A stretch of 51,290 nt of DNA from Croceibacterium salegens (GTDB lineage: Bacteria > Pseudomonadota > Alphaproteobacteria > Sphingomonadales > Sphingomonadaceae). A program made the position numbers and the translations under genes. Shown here piece by piece: positions 9,401 through 19,077 of this stretch; position 1 is the first letter of the stretch, and each line of letters begins with the position of its first letter. The stretch is from contig NZ_WTYM01000063.1 of NCBI RefSeq assembly GCF_009827435.1, positions 8,424-59,713 on the forward strand. The letters are read 5' to 3'. The notes beneath the pieces were generated by a model that was given only the letters and a program-made list of their open reading frames with translations, was not told the origin of the DNA and made no database searches.

Positions 9401-9958
9401 CTATATGGAGACGAAATCCAGCTTTTTGAGGGCTGTTAGCTGCTCGCCGTCGTATTTTGACGGTGCATCGGCCGAACCCATTGCCCAGGCGAGAATCTTT
9501 ACGTCGTCCTCTTCGAGCAGGTGCTCGAACCAGGTCAATTCGGCCTCGCCCCATTCGGCGTGGTAGCGGTCGTAGAAACCGCCGATAGTGAAGTCGGCTT
9601 CGCGCGTTCCGCGATGCCAGGCGCGAAATTTGGCGCGGGCGAGGCGGGTCCTGAATTCGTCGGCCATGCCAGCCGGATAGTCTTCGTCGCCCTGCGCGGC
9701 AATGCGGTCATCGCTTTCGAACTGTGCCGGCTGGTAGCTCAGGCGACGGGATCGGTTCGGCAGGAAGCGTTCCCGCACCTGCATCTTGGCGCGCCAGGCC
9801 AGTTCCCTGAGCCAATAGCGTTCCTGCAAATCGGCTATCTGGTCGTCCTTCTGTTGCCTGCGGCCTCGCTCATAGAAGAACATCCCGGCGAAGAGCAGGA
9901 CAAGGAGGACGAAGATCGGCCAGATACCGAGCAATGGGGCGAGGTTCTCAATGTGCAT
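9401..9958 (-). CDS. sdhE: SdhE-type FAD assembly factor with membrane-anchored N-terminal extension
   Basis: The last ~88 residues match SdhE (Sdh5/SDHAF2), which helps attach FAD to succinate dehydrogenase SdhA. They contain RAKFRAWHRGTREADFTIGG, with the conserved Arg-Gly-x-x-Glu element, followed by WFEHLLEEDD. In-frame upstream of this is about 97 further codons: a hydrophobic helix at about 8-30, a basic charged helix, then a linker. Their codons show the same high third-position GC as the rest, so they look genuinely translated. Normal SdhE proteins are 80-100 residues and soluble. The ATG at 9667 would give the normal 88-residue form but lacks a clear ribosome site; the ATG at 9958 gives the long form, with only weak GGGGGTG upstream. 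The gene diverges from recG and precedes mfd. Confidence 0.75.
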   Translation of the reverse strand: MHIENLAPLLGIWPIFVLLVLLFAGMFFYERGRRQQKDDQIADLQERYWLRELAWRAKMQVRERFLPNRSRRLSYQPAQFESDDRIAAQGDEDYPAGMADEFRTRLARAKFRAWHRGTREADFTIGGFYDRYHAEWGEAELTWFEHLLEEDDVKILAWAMGSADAPSKYDGEQLTALKKLDFVSI

Positions 9959-10130
9959 CAGCACCCCCAACAGGAGTTTCCGGTCCCCTCCCACGTGGCG
10001 AACCGGGAAGCGTTGAGGATTGCCACTTTATGGTCAATTCCTCGAAGATGGTGTGCATTATTTTTGGCGATTCGGGTAAGTCGCGCGCCCCATACTTTAT
10101 CGAAATGATACACAAGTCTAAGCCAGCCGG

Positions 10131-12191
10131 ATGCGACCTGACCGGCTCAACCCGCTGTTTGCAGAGACCGAAAGCCTCGAAGGCGTCGGGCCAAAGCTCA
10201 GGAAGCCGCTCGACAAGCTCGGCCTGACGCGGGTTCGCGACGTTCTGTACCACCTGCCGGAACGCTTCGTGACGCGTCATGCGGTCGAGGATCTCGACCA
10301 GGCAGGCGAGGGCGAGCAGATCGTCATCGCGTTGACCCCGGTCGAACATCGCGCCTCGCGCAACAATCGTGGGCCCTATCGGGTGCTGGCGCAGGACGCG
10401 AAGGGCAACGTCTGTGCGCTGACCTACTTCGGGCGTTCCAGCTACACCGCGAAGAAGACCCTTCCGATAGGGGAGAAGCGCTGGATCGCCGGGCGGCTCG
10501 ACCGCTACGGCGACATGCTGCAGATCGTCCATCCCGACCACGTTGCGGAAACCAGCGCGGGGCTCACCGGCAAGCTGGTCGAGCCGGTCTATCGCCTCGC
10601 CGAAGGGTTGACCCAGCCCAAGGTCGCAGGGCTGGCGGCGCAGGCGCTGGCCCGCGCCCCCGAGATGCCCGAATGGATCGACCCCGGCGTGTTCGACACG
10701 CAGGGCTGGCCCGGCTGGCGCGACGCACTGGTGCTGGCGCACCGGGGCGAACACGCGGGCGCCCGCGACCGGCTGGCCTACGACGAACTGCTCGCCAATG
10801 CGCTTGCGCTGTTGTTGGTGCGGGCGGACAACCGCCGCCGCAGGGGCCAGCCGCTGCAGGGCGACGGACGGCGGCGCCGCAAGCTCGACCTGCCGTTCCC
10901 GCTGACCGGGGCGCAGAAGCGCTCGATTTCCGAAATCGAGGGGGACCTTGCCCAGGAAGCGCCGATGCTGCGGCTGCTGCAGGGCGATGTCGGCTCGGGC
11001 AAGACTGTGGTCGCGCTCGAAGCGATGCTGGTCGCAGTCGAGGCCGGGGCGCAGGCAGCCTTGCTGGCGCCGACCGAGATCCTCGCCCGCCAGCACTTCG
11101 AGACATTGCGCCGCATGGCCAAGCCGACCGGCGTCGAAATCGCGCTGCTGACCGGGCGCGACAAGGGCAGGGCGCGCGAATCCATTTTGATGGGGCTGCT
11201 CGACGGCAGCATCGACATCGTCGTCGGCACCCATGCGATCTTCCAGGACGCGGTGAGCTACCGGAATCTCGGGCTGGTGGTGATCGACGAGCAGCACCGT
11301 TTCGGCGTCTCGCAGCGGTTGCAGCTGGCGCAGAAGGGCCGCCGCGCGCCGCACACGCTGGCGATGACCGCCACCCCGATCCCGCGCACGCTGACACTGG
11401 CGCAATACGGCGAGATGGACGTCAGTCGCCTCGACGAGATGCCGCCGGGACGGCAGGCAATCGATACCGTCGTCGTCTCGCAGGAGCGGCTGCCAGAGGT
11501 CGTCGACCGGTTGGCAAAGCAGCTCGATGCCGGAGCGCAGGCCTATTGGGTCTGCCCCATGGTTCGCGACAACGAGACCGACGACATCGCCGCCGCCGAG
11601 GCGCGCTATACCGCGCTGAAAGCACGCTTCGGAGATGACGTGGTGATGGTCCACGGCCAGCTCAGACCCGAGCTGAAGGATGCTGCGATGGAGCGCTTCG
11701 CCGATGGCGAGGCGAAGCTGCTCGTCGCCACCACGGTGATCGAGGTTGGCGTGGATGTCCCCAACGCCACGCTGATGGTCATCGAACAGGCCGAGCGCTT
11801 CGGGCTCGCCCAGTTGCACCAGTTGCGCGGCCGCGTGGGGCGGGGAGACAAGAAGAGCGTGTGCCTGCTGCTGCGCGGCGATGCCCTGAGCGAGACCGGC
11901 AAGCAGCGCCTCGCCCTGATGCGAGAAACTCAGGACGGCTTCCGCCTCGCCGAGGAAGACCTGCAACTTCGCGGCGGCGGCGAACTGCTCGGCACCCGGC
12001 AGAGCGGTGAGGAAGGCTTTCGCGTTGCCGACCTCGAACAAACCCAGCGCATGGCGCAGATGGCACAGGACGACGCCCGCCTCCTGCTCGAACGAGATGG
12101 CGGGCTGACCGGTGAACGCGGCGAGGCGGCGCGACTCCTGCTCTACCTGTTCGAGCGCGACTGGGGCGTGCAACTGCTCAGAGGCGGTTAG
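10131..12191 (+). CDS. recG: ATP-dependent DNA helicase RecG
   Basis: The 686-residue product reverses stalled replication forks and processes recombination branches. The N-terminal wedge (OB) region includes LEGVGPKLRKPLDKLG, a helix-hairpin-helix-like element. The helicase core follows, with Walker A GDVGSGKT at about 285-292 and DEQH at about 385-388, then TATPIPRTL, the LRGRVGRGD motif VI, and a C-terminal TRG-type region. All landmarks and the length agree with RecG. The nearest in-frame ATG is used; there is no strong ribosome site. It is divergent from the sdhE-type gene, with about 170 nt between the starts. Confidence 0.97.
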   Translation: MRPDRLNPLFAETESLEGVGPKLRKPLDKLGLTRVRDVLYHLPERFVTRHAVEDLDQAGEGEQIVIALTPVEHRASRNNRGPYRVLAQDAKGNVCALTYFGRSSYTAKKTLPIGEKRWIAGRLDRYGDMLQIVHPDHVAETSAGLTGKLVEPVYRLAEGLTQPKVAGLAAQALARAPEMPEWIDPGVFDTQGWPGWRDALVLAHRGEHAGARDRLAYDELLANALALLLVRADNRRRRGQPLQGDGRRRRKLDLPFPLTGAQKRSISEIEGDLAQEAPMLRLLQGDVGSGKTVVALEAMLVAVEAGAQAALLAPTEILARQHFETLRRMAKPTGVEIALLTGRDKGRARESILMGLLDGSIDIVVGTHAIFQDAVSYRNLGLVVIDEQHRFGVSQRLQLAQKGRRAPHTLAMTATPIPRTLTLAQYGEMDVSRLDEMPPGRQAIDTVVVSQERLPEVVDRLAKQLDAGAQAYWVCPMVRDNETDDIAAAEARYTALKARFGDDVVMVHGQLRPELKDAAMERFADGEAKLLVATTVIEVGVDVPNATLMVIEQAERFGLAQLHQLRGRVGRGDKKSVCLLLRGDALSETGKQRLALMRETQDGFRLAEEDLQLRGGGELLGTRQSGEEGFRVADLEQTQRMAQMAQDDARLLLERDGGLTGERGEAARLLLYLFERDWGVQLLRGG

Positions 12192-12430
12192 CGACAGCTC
12201 CCGGGCGCCCGTCTGCCCCCGCGCGATTAGGGTAAATGCCGATTACTTGCGCCGGAGACTGCGCCGATAATCATCTGGTCGAGAAGGAGCGACACAGCAG
12301 GAACGCTCTGCCCGGACCAGCCGTCAAGAACTGCCCGTCCCGGCTTTGCGAACCTTCCAAACTCCTTCGGCAGGATGCGTCCGCTCCTCGCACGAAGGCG
12401 ACCATGACCAGATGGAACGGAGGTATGCAG

Positions 12431-12811
12431 ATGCTTAACAGACGAACAGCCATGCAAGCCAAGAGGCTTCTTCTCCTCCCAGCCCTCGCGCTGGGACTCT
12501 CCCTGTCGACACCGGCGCAGGCGGATGTGAAGCAGATCGACGGCAATCTCTGGGTGAAGTCGAGCACCGCGGAGAAGCAGGCCTACCTGATCGGCCTATC
12601 GAACACCCTCTCGGTCTACAACGAGGTCCAGCGCCGCAAGGGCGCGGTCGATGAATCGTCGCCGCTGACCAGGTACCTGCGAGCCACCGACGCCACCACG
12701 ATCAGGTCCATCCAGGATGTCCTCGACCGTTGGTACAAGGACAATCCCTCACGGATGAATACGCCAGTCCTGGGCGTCATCTGGATGGGCCTCGTCCAGC
12801 GTAGTCGCTAA
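12431..12811 (+). CDS. Small exported protein of unknown function
   Basis: The 126-residue product begins at ATG 12431, with GGAGG 7 nt upstream; the longer open frame is unlikely. A signal peptide (hydrophobic LLLLPALALGLSLSTPAQA) precedes an all-helical-looking mature part of about 95 residues rich in charged and polar residues. It contains LWVKSSTAEKQAYLIGLSN and ends VLGVIWMGLVQRSR. I do not recognise a named family; the layout resembles small periplasmic proteins common in proteobacteria. A glycine-zipper lipoprotein follows 16 nt downstream, so the pair is probably an envelope operon. The 239 nt between recG and this gene contain no gene I can support. Confidence 0.7.
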   Translation: MLNRRTAMQAKRLLLLPALALGLSLSTPAQADVKQIDGNLWVKSSTAEKQAYLIGLSNTLSVYNEVQRRKGAVDESSPLTRYLRATDATTIRSIQDVLDRWYKDNPSRMNTPVLGVIWMGLVQRSR

Positions 12812-12827
12812 ACTAACGAAGGGAACC

Positions 12828-13007
12828 ATGACCATGAGAAATCACAAGAAGATATTCCTCTCCTGTGCTCTCCTGCTCGCCCTTGCGGCTTGTGCGGAAA
12901 CCAAGGGAGCGGTCGTCGGAGCAGGCATCGGCGCAGTTGCCGGGGATGCCGGCAAGGGGGCCGCGGTCGGCGCATCGGTCGGCGCCGTCGTCGACATCAT
13001 CGACTAG
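12828..13007 (+). CDS. Small glycine-zipper lipoprotein
   Basis: This is a 59-residue ORF starting ATG-ACC-ATG, with GAAGGG just upstream, and ending at TAG 13005-13007. It has a short basic N-terminus, a hydrophobic stretch and the lipobox LALAAC, so the mature protein would be lipid-anchored after LspA cleavage. The mature part alternates Gly and Ala every third or fourth residue (VVGAGIGAVAGDAGKG), the pattern of glycine-zipper envelope proteins related to entericidin or osmotically induced lipoproteins. The second ATG at 12834 is equally possible. It likely shares a transcript with the exported protein 16 nt upstream. No precise function can be given. Confidence 0.75.
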   Translation: MTMRNHKKIFLSCALLLALAACAETKGAVVGAGIGAVAGDAGKGAAVGASVGAVVDIID

Positions 13008-13211
13008 CCGCAGAGGCCCGGGAAGACGTCCGCCGCGCATTGAGTGCGCGGCGGACACTTCCGTAGCCATGTGAGTGTGGCGCCCGTCTCGCTCAGGATT
13101 CACCCTTAGCGCAAGACTATCCAGAAGCGTGCGAATCCGCGCGATACGGCAGGCGCTGTCCCTGGCGCTTGCGACGTGCCAAGGGATACACGCGACAGGA
13201 GGAGGCCGCGA

Positions 13212-13964
13212 ATGGGTGAACTGACGGGCAAGCGGGCGATCGTGACCGGGGGAACGCGCGGCATCGGCTTCGCCACGGTCGTCGAGCTGTCTCGGGCCGG
13301 GGCTGACGTCCATTTCACTGGCACCTCGGAAGCGAACGTCGCTGCCGCCGCGGCCCGGCTCGACGGTGTTGCCGCCACCGGCCACGCTTTCGACGTGCGC
13401 GATTTGGTCGCCATGGAAGGCCTGCTCGCCGGAGGATGCGACGTCCTCGTCAACAACGCGGCCGTCGCGGAGCCGATGCAGCGCCTGCACGAAGCCGATG
13501 CGAATGCCTTGCGGACGATGTTCGAGATCAACTTGCTCGCGGCGGTCGAATGGGCCCGCCATGCTGCAATGCTTATGGCCGGAAGCGGCGGCGGCACGAT
13601 CGTCAGCATCAGTTCGGGCGCGGCGCGTTTCGCAGTGCCCAACATGGTGCCCTACTGCATTTCCAAGGCAGGGATCTCGATGGCTAGCCGCGGCCTCCAC
13701 GTCGAACTGGCCGACAAGGGCGTGCGCGTGTTCTGCTTCGAACCCGGCATCGTCGATACCGACATGCAGACCTCGGCGCGCGAGAGCCGCCTGTTCGAGG
13801 AAATCCTCCCCACCGACCGCTCGCTTCTCGCCCGCCCCGAAGCGCCCGCGCGCGCGATCCGCTGGCTCTGCTCGCACGGCGCGGAGGATTTCGCCGGGCG
13901 CGACCTGAGCATCGGGGAAGAGGATTTCCAGCGGGCGATGGAGGCGGAACCCCTGGCCGATTGA
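13212..13964 (+). CDS. SDR family NAD(P)-dependent oxidoreductase
   Basis: The 250-residue protein has the classical short-chain dehydrogenase pattern. The dinucleotide-binding motif TGGTRGIG is near residue 13-20, NNAAV follows at the end of strand 4, a Ser lies in SISSGAA, and the catalytic Tyr148-x-x-x-Lys152 is in YCISK. FEPGIVDTDM is the usual cofactor-facing loop. Substrate cannot be deduced. The start at 13212 is chosen because GGAGGAGG lies just upstream. It is followed 86 nt later by an aldehyde dehydrogenase on the same strand, so the two may act on successive alcohol and aldehyde oxidation steps (inference). Confidence 0.9.
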   Translation: MGELTGKRAIVTGGTRGIGFATVVELSRAGADVHFTGTSEANVAAAAARLDGVAATGHAFDVRDLVAMEGLLAGGCDVLVNNAAVAEPMQRLHEADANALRTMFEINLLAAVEWARHAAMLMAGSGGGTIVSISSGAARFAVPNMVPYCISKAGISMASRGLHVELADKGVRVFCFEPGIVDTDMQTSARESRLFEEILPTDRSLLARPEAPARAIRWLCSHGAEDFAGRDLSIGEEDFQRAMEAEPLAD

Positions 13965-14050
13965 ATCGGACGCAGGGCAATCCTTGCCGCACGCTGGGCG
14001 AGGGCCTATCTGACCGGACAAACTCAACTTGTCCGATATTGGGAGTTCCG

Positions 14051-15400
14051 ATGTCTACCACCATGCCGACCGCCGCCGATCTTTCCGGCGAGATCAAGCG
14101 CGTCTTCGCCCTGCAGCAGGAACACCAGTGGGACGTGAAGGCGAGCAGCGCCGCCGAGCGCAAGGCCAAGCTGCAGAAGCTCAAGGCCGCCGTCGAGGCG
14201 CATGCCGACGACATCGTCGCGGCGGTGCAGGCCGACACCCGCAAGCCCGAAGGCGAGATTCGCGTCACCGAGGTGATGAACGTGGTCAACAATATCCAGC
14301 TCAACATCGACAGCGTCGAGGAGTGGATGAAGCCGACAATGGTCACCCCGACCAACAATCCCAACGACAAGGCGATGATCGTCCACGAAGCGCGCGGCGT
14401 GTGCCTGGTGCTTGGCCCGTGGAACTTCCCGCTCGGCCTGACCTTCGGCCCGCTCGCCGCCGCGGTCGCCGCCGGCAACTGCTGCATTCTCAAGCTGACC
14501 GACCTGTGCCCGTCGACAGCGAGCATCGCCAAGACCATCGTCGAGGAAGTGTTCGAGGAGAACGAGGCGGCGGTGTTCGAAGGCGATGTCAGCGTTGCCG
14601 AGGCGCTGCTCGACCTGCCGTTCAGCCATATCTTCTTCACCGGCAGCACCCGGGTCGGCAAGATCGTGATGGCCGCGGCGGCCAAGAACCTCGCCAGCGT
14701 CACGCTCGAGCTCGGCGGCAAGTCGCCGGTGATCATCGACGAGGGCGCCAACGTCGAGGCGATCGGCGCCGCGCTCGCCGGGGCCAAACAGTTCAACGGC
14801 GGACAGGCCTGCATCTGTCCCGATTATGTGTTCGTGAAGGAGTCCGAGAAGGGCCGCCTGGTCGAAGCCTTCAAGTCCAACGTGCAGAAGAACCTCTACG
14901 ACGAGAACGGCGCGATCAGGAAGGAAGCCATCGCGCAGGTCGTCAACGAGGGCAACTTCAAGCGCGTGAAGGGTCTCTTCGACGATGCCGTCGAAAAGGG
15001 CGCGACCGTGGCGGTAGGCGGGACCTTCGAGGAAGACAGCCTGACCGTCCACCCGACCATGCTGACCGACGTCACCCCGCAGATGACCATCCTGCAGGAA
15101 GAGATCTTCGCCCCGCTGCTGCCGGTCATGACCTACGACAGCATCGACCAGGCGATCGGCTACATCGAAGCGCGCGACAAGCCGCTGGCGCTTTATGTGT
15201 TCAGCCCCGACGAGGAGAATGTCGACAAGGTGCTCAAGCGCACATCGTCGGGCGGCGTGACCGTGAACGGCGTGTTCTCGCACTACCTCGAAAACCGCCT
15301 GCCGTTCGGCGGCGTCAACGCCAGCGGGATCGGCAGCTACCACGGCTACTTCGGGTTCAAGGCCTTCAGCCACGAACGCGCGGTCTACGTGCACCAGTAG
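14051..15400 (+). CDS. Class 3 aldehyde dehydrogenase
   Basis: This 449-residue NAD(P)-dependent enzyme oxidises aldehydes to acids. The catalytic Cys is at about residue 254 in GGQACICPD and the general-base Glu at about 220 in LELGGKSP. GPWNFPLGL and FTGSTRVGK are further family signatures. The compact length, the C-terminus and the PFGG..ASGIGSYHG segment match the ALDH3 / coniferyl-aldehyde dehydrogenase group rather than the 500-residue ALDH families. The start at 14051 has GGGAG 6 nt upstream. Given the nearby Rieske and stilbene-type oxygenases, an aromatic aldehyde substrate is plausible but not shown. Confidence 0.92.
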   Translation: MSTTMPTAADLSGEIKRVFALQQEHQWDVKASSAAERKAKLQKLKAAVEAHADDIVAAVQADTRKPEGEIRVTEVMNVVNNIQLNIDSVEEWMKPTMVTPTNNPNDKAMIVHEARGVCLVLGPWNFPLGLTFGPLAAAVAAGNCCILKLTDLCPSTASIAKTIVEEVFEENEAAVFEGDVSVAEALLDLPFSHIFFTGSTRVGKIVMAAAAKNLASVTLELGGKSPVIIDEGANVEAIGAALAGAKQFNGGQACICPDYVFVKESEKGRLVEAFKSNVQKNLYDENGAIRKEAIAQVVNEGNFKRVKGLFDDAVEKGATVAVGGTFEEDSLTVHPTMLTDVTPQMTILQEEIFAPLLPVMTYDSIDQAIGYIEARDKPLALYVFSPDEENVDKVLKRTSSGGVTVNGVFSHYLENRLPFGGVNASGIGSYHGYFGFKAFSHERAVYVHQ

Positions 15401-15481
15401 GACCTGCCGGGGCGGAGGCAGTTTATACTGTCATTCCGCCCCCGCATCCGTAAGGTTCTCCCCGGGCAACGTGGGGGACAC

Positions 15482-16981
15482 ATGAAAAAGCAGATAGTTG
15501 CGCTGGCCGCATGCGGCATGTGGGCCGGCGCCGCCATGGCGCAAGAGCCGTTCGATCTCGGTGCGGCCCTGCTGCCGCCTCCCGCCGCGCCCGGGCCGCG
15601 GGTACAGCCCTTCGTCAAGCAACCCGCGGGCAAGATCGCCATCATCCATGTCAGGGTGATCGACGGCACCGGTGGACCGGCACAAAGCGATATGACCGTC
15701 CTGCTCGACGGCGGGAAGATCGCGGCGGTCCAGCCTGCGAGTTCAGCGCTCCCGGCAGGCTACGCGACCATCGACGGCACCGGTCACAGCCTCATTCCCG
15801 GCATTGTCGGGATGCACGACCACCAGTTCCGCATGGTCCTGCCCAACCTCTCGGAAGAGGGCTACGACCAGCCGAAGCTCACCGACGAGATGATCTTCTC
15901 CACCCCGCGGCTGTCTCTGGCGGCGGGGGTGACGACGCTGCGCACGACCGGCGCGCTCGAAGCCTATGTCGACCTGAATATGAAGCAGGCGATCGACGCG
16001 GGCGAATTGCCCGGGCCGCACATGGATATCACGGGGCCGTACCTTCAGGGTGCGCATTCGCAGGCATTCCCGATGCACCATCTCTCCGGACCCGACGAAG
16101 CTCGGCGGCTGGTCGACTACTGGGCCGGCGTCGGCATGACCTCGTTCAAGGCGCACAAGGACATCCCGCTGGCCGACCTCAAGGCAGGCGTCGAAGAAGC
16201 GCACAAGCTGGGCCGAAAGTTCGCCGCCCACCTTTGCGCCGTGACCTATCCCGATGCCATCGCAGCCGGGATCGACAGCATCGAGCACGGCTTCTGGTAC
16301 AACACGCAGTTGCAAGCGGACAAAGTGCCGGATGTCTGCCCGCGCACGAACGGCGAAGAGACCCTGCTGGCGATGGAGCCGGGCGGCGAAGACGCGAAAG
16401 CGCTGATCAAGCTGCTCATCGACAACAGGGTGGCCATGACATCGACGCTTGCCCTGTTCGAGCTGGCCTACGCTCCCGAATACCGTCTTCGCACTCCCCG
16501 GCAGGTGGCGGTGATGAGCCCGGAAGTGCGCGAGGAATACCTCTTGCAGCTCTATGGGCGGCAGATCGAGGATCCGGCCGTGACGGCTCACAGCAATGCC
16601 ATGTGGCAGCGTGAGCTCGCGCTGGAGAAGGAATTCTTCGACGCCGGCGGCCTGCTCATGGCCGGCCCCGACCCGACCGGCTGGGGCGACGTCATCGCCG
16701 GGTTCGGCGACCAGCGGGCGATCGAGTTGCTCGTGCAGGCCGGGCTCACCCCGGTGCAGGCCATCAAGGTCGGCACGCTCAACGGTGCCACCTACCTCGG
16801 CGTTGACGATCGCATCGGCTCGATCGCCGCCGGCAAGAATGCCGACTTGGTGCTGGTCTCGGGTGACCCGTCGAGCCGGATCGAGGACATCGAGAACGTG
16901 GTGACAGTGTTCAAGGACGGCGTCGGTTACGATCCCGAAAAGCTGCTCGCCACGGTGCAGGGCGCCTACGGCCGATATTGA
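15482..16981 (+). CDS. Secreted amidohydrolase family protein
   Basis: The 499-residue protein has a signal peptide (cleavage after AAMA at about residue 20) followed by an amidohydrolase fold like imidazolonepropionase and related prolidases. The metal-binding His-x-His is at 112-114 (GMHDHQ). Later candidate ligands are His in FAAHLCAV, His in SIEHGFW and Asp in LMAGPDPTG. The C-terminal strand region with GSIAAGKNADLVLV is typical of the superfamily. The exported location is common among the Xaa-Pro dipeptidase-like members of sphingomonads and suggests periplasmic hydrolysis of a peptide or cyclic amide. The substrate is unknown. GGGGGA precedes the ATG. Confidence 0.88.
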   Translation: MKKQIVALAACGMWAGAAMAQEPFDLGAALLPPPAAPGPRVQPFVKQPAGKIAIIHVRVIDGTGGPAQSDMTVLLDGGKIAAVQPASSALPAGYATIDGTGHSLIPGIVGMHDHQFRMVLPNLSEEGYDQPKLTDEMIFSTPRLSLAAGVTTLRTTGALEAYVDLNMKQAIDAGELPGPHMDITGPYLQGAHSQAFPMHHLSGPDEARRLVDYWAGVGMTSFKAHKDIPLADLKAGVEEAHKLGRKFAAHLCAVTYPDAIAAGIDSIEHGFWYNTQLQADKVPDVCPRTNGEETLLAMEPGGEDAKALIKLLIDNRVAMTSTLALFELAYAPEYRLRTPRQVAVMSPEVREEYLLQLYGRQIEDPAVTAHSNAMWQRELALEKEFFDAGGLLMAGPDPTGWGDVIAGFGDQRAIELLVQAGLTPVQAIKVGTLNGATYLGVDDRIGSIAAGKNADLVLVSGDPSSRIEDIENVVTVFKDGVGYDPEKLLATVQGAYGRY

Positions 16982-17069
16982 AGCGGGGATTGGCCTCGGC
17001 TTTTTCATTGCAGGGCAATGTTCCGCCCCGTAGACGCAGCCGCATCCGATAAGCCGAAGAGGCCTCCGC

Positions 17070-18311
17070 TTGATCCTTTCCCCCTTCGAATGGACCATCG
17101 CCAAGCGCTACATGCTGCCCGGCCGTGGTGAGGCGTTCATTGCGCTGGTCGCCGGCATTTCGCTCGCCGCGGTCATGCTCGGTGTCGCCGCTCTGGTCAT
17201 CGTGATGAGCGTGATGAACGGCTTCCGCGCGGAGCTGCTCGACAAGATCGTCGGGCTCAACGGTCACGCGATTATCCAGGGCTACGACAACCGGCTCGAT
17301 GGCTGGCAGGATGTCCTAAAGGAAGCGCGCGAGACGCCCGGCGTTGTCCGCGCCAGCCCGCTGATCGAAGTGCCGCTGCTGGCCACATTCAACGGCCGCG
17401 CCGAAGCCGTTATCGTTCGCGGTAACACGCAGGCAGACATCAACCGGATCGCGCCGCAAGTCCTGCAGGGCGACCTTGCCTCGCTCAAGGTCGGCGAACA
17501 GAACGTCGCCATCGGATCGCGGCTGGCGATGAACCTCGGCCTGCGGCTAGGCGACACGATCACGATCATCAACCCTCAGGGGCGTTCCACACCCTTCGGC
17601 ACCGTCCCGAGACAGGTCGGCTACACCGTCACCGCGATCTTCGAAATCGGCGTCTACGACTACGACAAGGCCTTCGTCGTCATGCCGATCGCCAACGCCC
17701 AGACGCTGATGCTGTGGGGCGATTCCATCCAGATGATCGAGGTGAAGACCGACGATCCCGACACCGTGCGCGAGACGCTCACTCCGCTGGCGAGAAAGGT
17801 CCAGGGCCGGGCGGTGATCAACGACTGGAAGTCGATCAATTCGAGCCTGTTCGAGGCGCTGGAGATCGAGCGCACGGCGATGTTCTTCGTGCTCTCGATC
17901 ATCGTGCTGGTGGCGGTGTTCAACATCCTCTCCAGCCTGATCATGCTGGTCCGCTCGAAGATGCGCGACATCGCCATCATGCGCACCATGGGGGCGACGC
18001 GGAAGTCGCTGCTCAAGATCTTCATCACCGTCGGTTTCACCATCGGTGCCGTCGGTACTTTCGCCGGTCTGGTGCTCGGCGCACTCGTGCTAATCTTCCG
18101 CCAGCCGATCCTGCGCGGGATAGAGATCGTCACCGGCGTCAACCTGTGGGACCCCTCGATCCGCTTCCTAACCACCTTGCCGGCTAAGACCGATCCCAAG
18201 GAAGTTACCGCCATCGTCGTGCTGGCGCTGGTCCTGAGCTTCCTCGCCACGATCTACCCGGCGCGCAAGGCGGCAAGCACCGATCCGGTGCAGGTGCTTC
18301 GCTATGAGTAA
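17070..18311 (+). CDS. lolC: Lipoprotein-releasing ABC transporter permease (LolC/LolE type)
   Basis: This 413-residue inner-membrane permease extracts outer-membrane lipoproteins for transfer to LolA. It has a first helix at about 22-45, a large periplasmic MacB-like domain at about 50-260, then three helices with the FtsX-type core ([27 protein letters not shown]). The frame starts at TTG 17070, with AAGAGG about 7 nt upstream; no nearby ATG fits the family N-terminus, [10 protein letters not shown]. The stop overlaps the following lolD start by 8 nt, a translational-coupling arrangement. One permease gene, rather than separate lolC and lolE, is usual for many alphaproteobacteria. Confidence 0.93.
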   Translation: MILSPFEWTIAKRYMLPGRGEAFIALVAGISLAAVMLGVAALVIVMSVMNGFRAELLDKIVGLNGHAIIQGYDNRLDGWQDVLKEARETPGVVRASPLIEVPLLATFNGRAEAVIVRGNTQADINRIAPQVLQGDLASLKVGEQNVAIGSRLAMNLGLRLGDTITIINPQGRSTPFGTVPRQVGYTVTAIFEIGVYDYDKAFVVMPIANAQTLMLWGDSIQMIEVKTDDPDTVRETLTPLARKVQGRAVINDWKSINSSLFEALEIERTAMFFVLSIIVLVAVFNILSSLIMLVRSKMRDIAIMRTMGATRKSLLKIFITVGFTIGAVGTFAGLVLGALVLIFRQPILRGIEIVTGVNLWDPSIRFLTTLPAKTDPKEVTAIVVLALVLSFLATIYPARKAASTDPVQVLRYE

Positions 18312-18978
18312 TCCAGTCGTTCGACTCACCAACCTGACCCGTAGCTTCGAGCAGGGCGGGGCGCGGATCGACGTGCTGCGCGGGATCGACATGGTCATCG
18401 CGCCCGGCGAGATCGTCGCGCTGCTCGGCCCGTCGGGTTCGGGCAAGTCGACCATGCTTCAGGCGGTCGGCCTGCTCGAAGGCGGGTTCGGCGGTACCAT
18501 CGAGATCGTCGGCACCGACGCGACCAAGCTCTCGAGCACGGAGCGCACGACCCTGCGCCGCAACCATCTCGGCTTCGTCTACCAGTTTCATCACCTGCTG
18601 CAGGATTTCAACGCGACCGAGAACGTCGTCCTCCCGCAACTGGTGGCCGGGAAGGATCGTGAGGTCGCGGTCGCGCGGGCCGAGGAACTGCTCGGCGCGC
18701 TCGGTCTCGGCGAACGGCTCACCCACCGGCCGAGCCAGCTTTCGGGCGGCGAGCAGCAGCGCGTCGCGGTGGCCCGCGCCCTTGCGAACAAGCCCAAGCT
18801 GGTGCTGGCCGACGAGCCGACCGGCAACCTCGATGAGCATACCGCGGACAAAGTGCTCGACCAGTTCCTTCAACTGGTGCGCGGCGCCGGAAGCGCGGCG
18901 CTGGTCGCCACGCACAACGAGCGGCTGGCCTTGAAGATGGACCGCATCGTCCGCCTCCACGAGGGCGTTCTCGAATAG
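18304..18978 (+). CDS. lolD: Lipoprotein-releasing ABC transporter ATP-binding protein LolD
   Basis: This 224-residue ATPase powers the LolC-type permease encoded immediately upstream. Walker A is GPSGSGKST, the signature is [15 protein letters not shown], Walker B is [12 protein letters not shown], and the switch His is in VATHNE. Length and motif spacing are typical of the LolD/MacB/FtsE group, and the overlapping permease gene identifies it as LolD. The start ATG lies inside the last codons of lolC. The window encodes at least five lipobox proteins that could be clients. Confidence 0.96.
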   Translation: MSNPVVRLTNLTRSFEQGGARIDVLRGIDMVIAPGEIVALLGPSGSGKSTMLQAVGLLEGGFGGTIEIVGTDATKLSSTERTTLRRNHLGFVYQFHHLLQDFNATENVVLPQLVAGKDREVAVARAEELLGALGLGERLTHRPSQLSGGEQQRVAVARALANKPKLVLADEPTGNLDEHTADKVLDQFLQLVRGAGSAALVATHNERLALKMDRIVRLHEGVLE

Positions 18979-19077
18979 CGCGAAGCAGCCGGTCGGACGG
19001 AAATGCCGTTTCGTCCCACCGGCACATTGACTCGGCGCCAGTGTTGGCGAGGCTGTCCGGTAAAGGGGGACTTCGCC

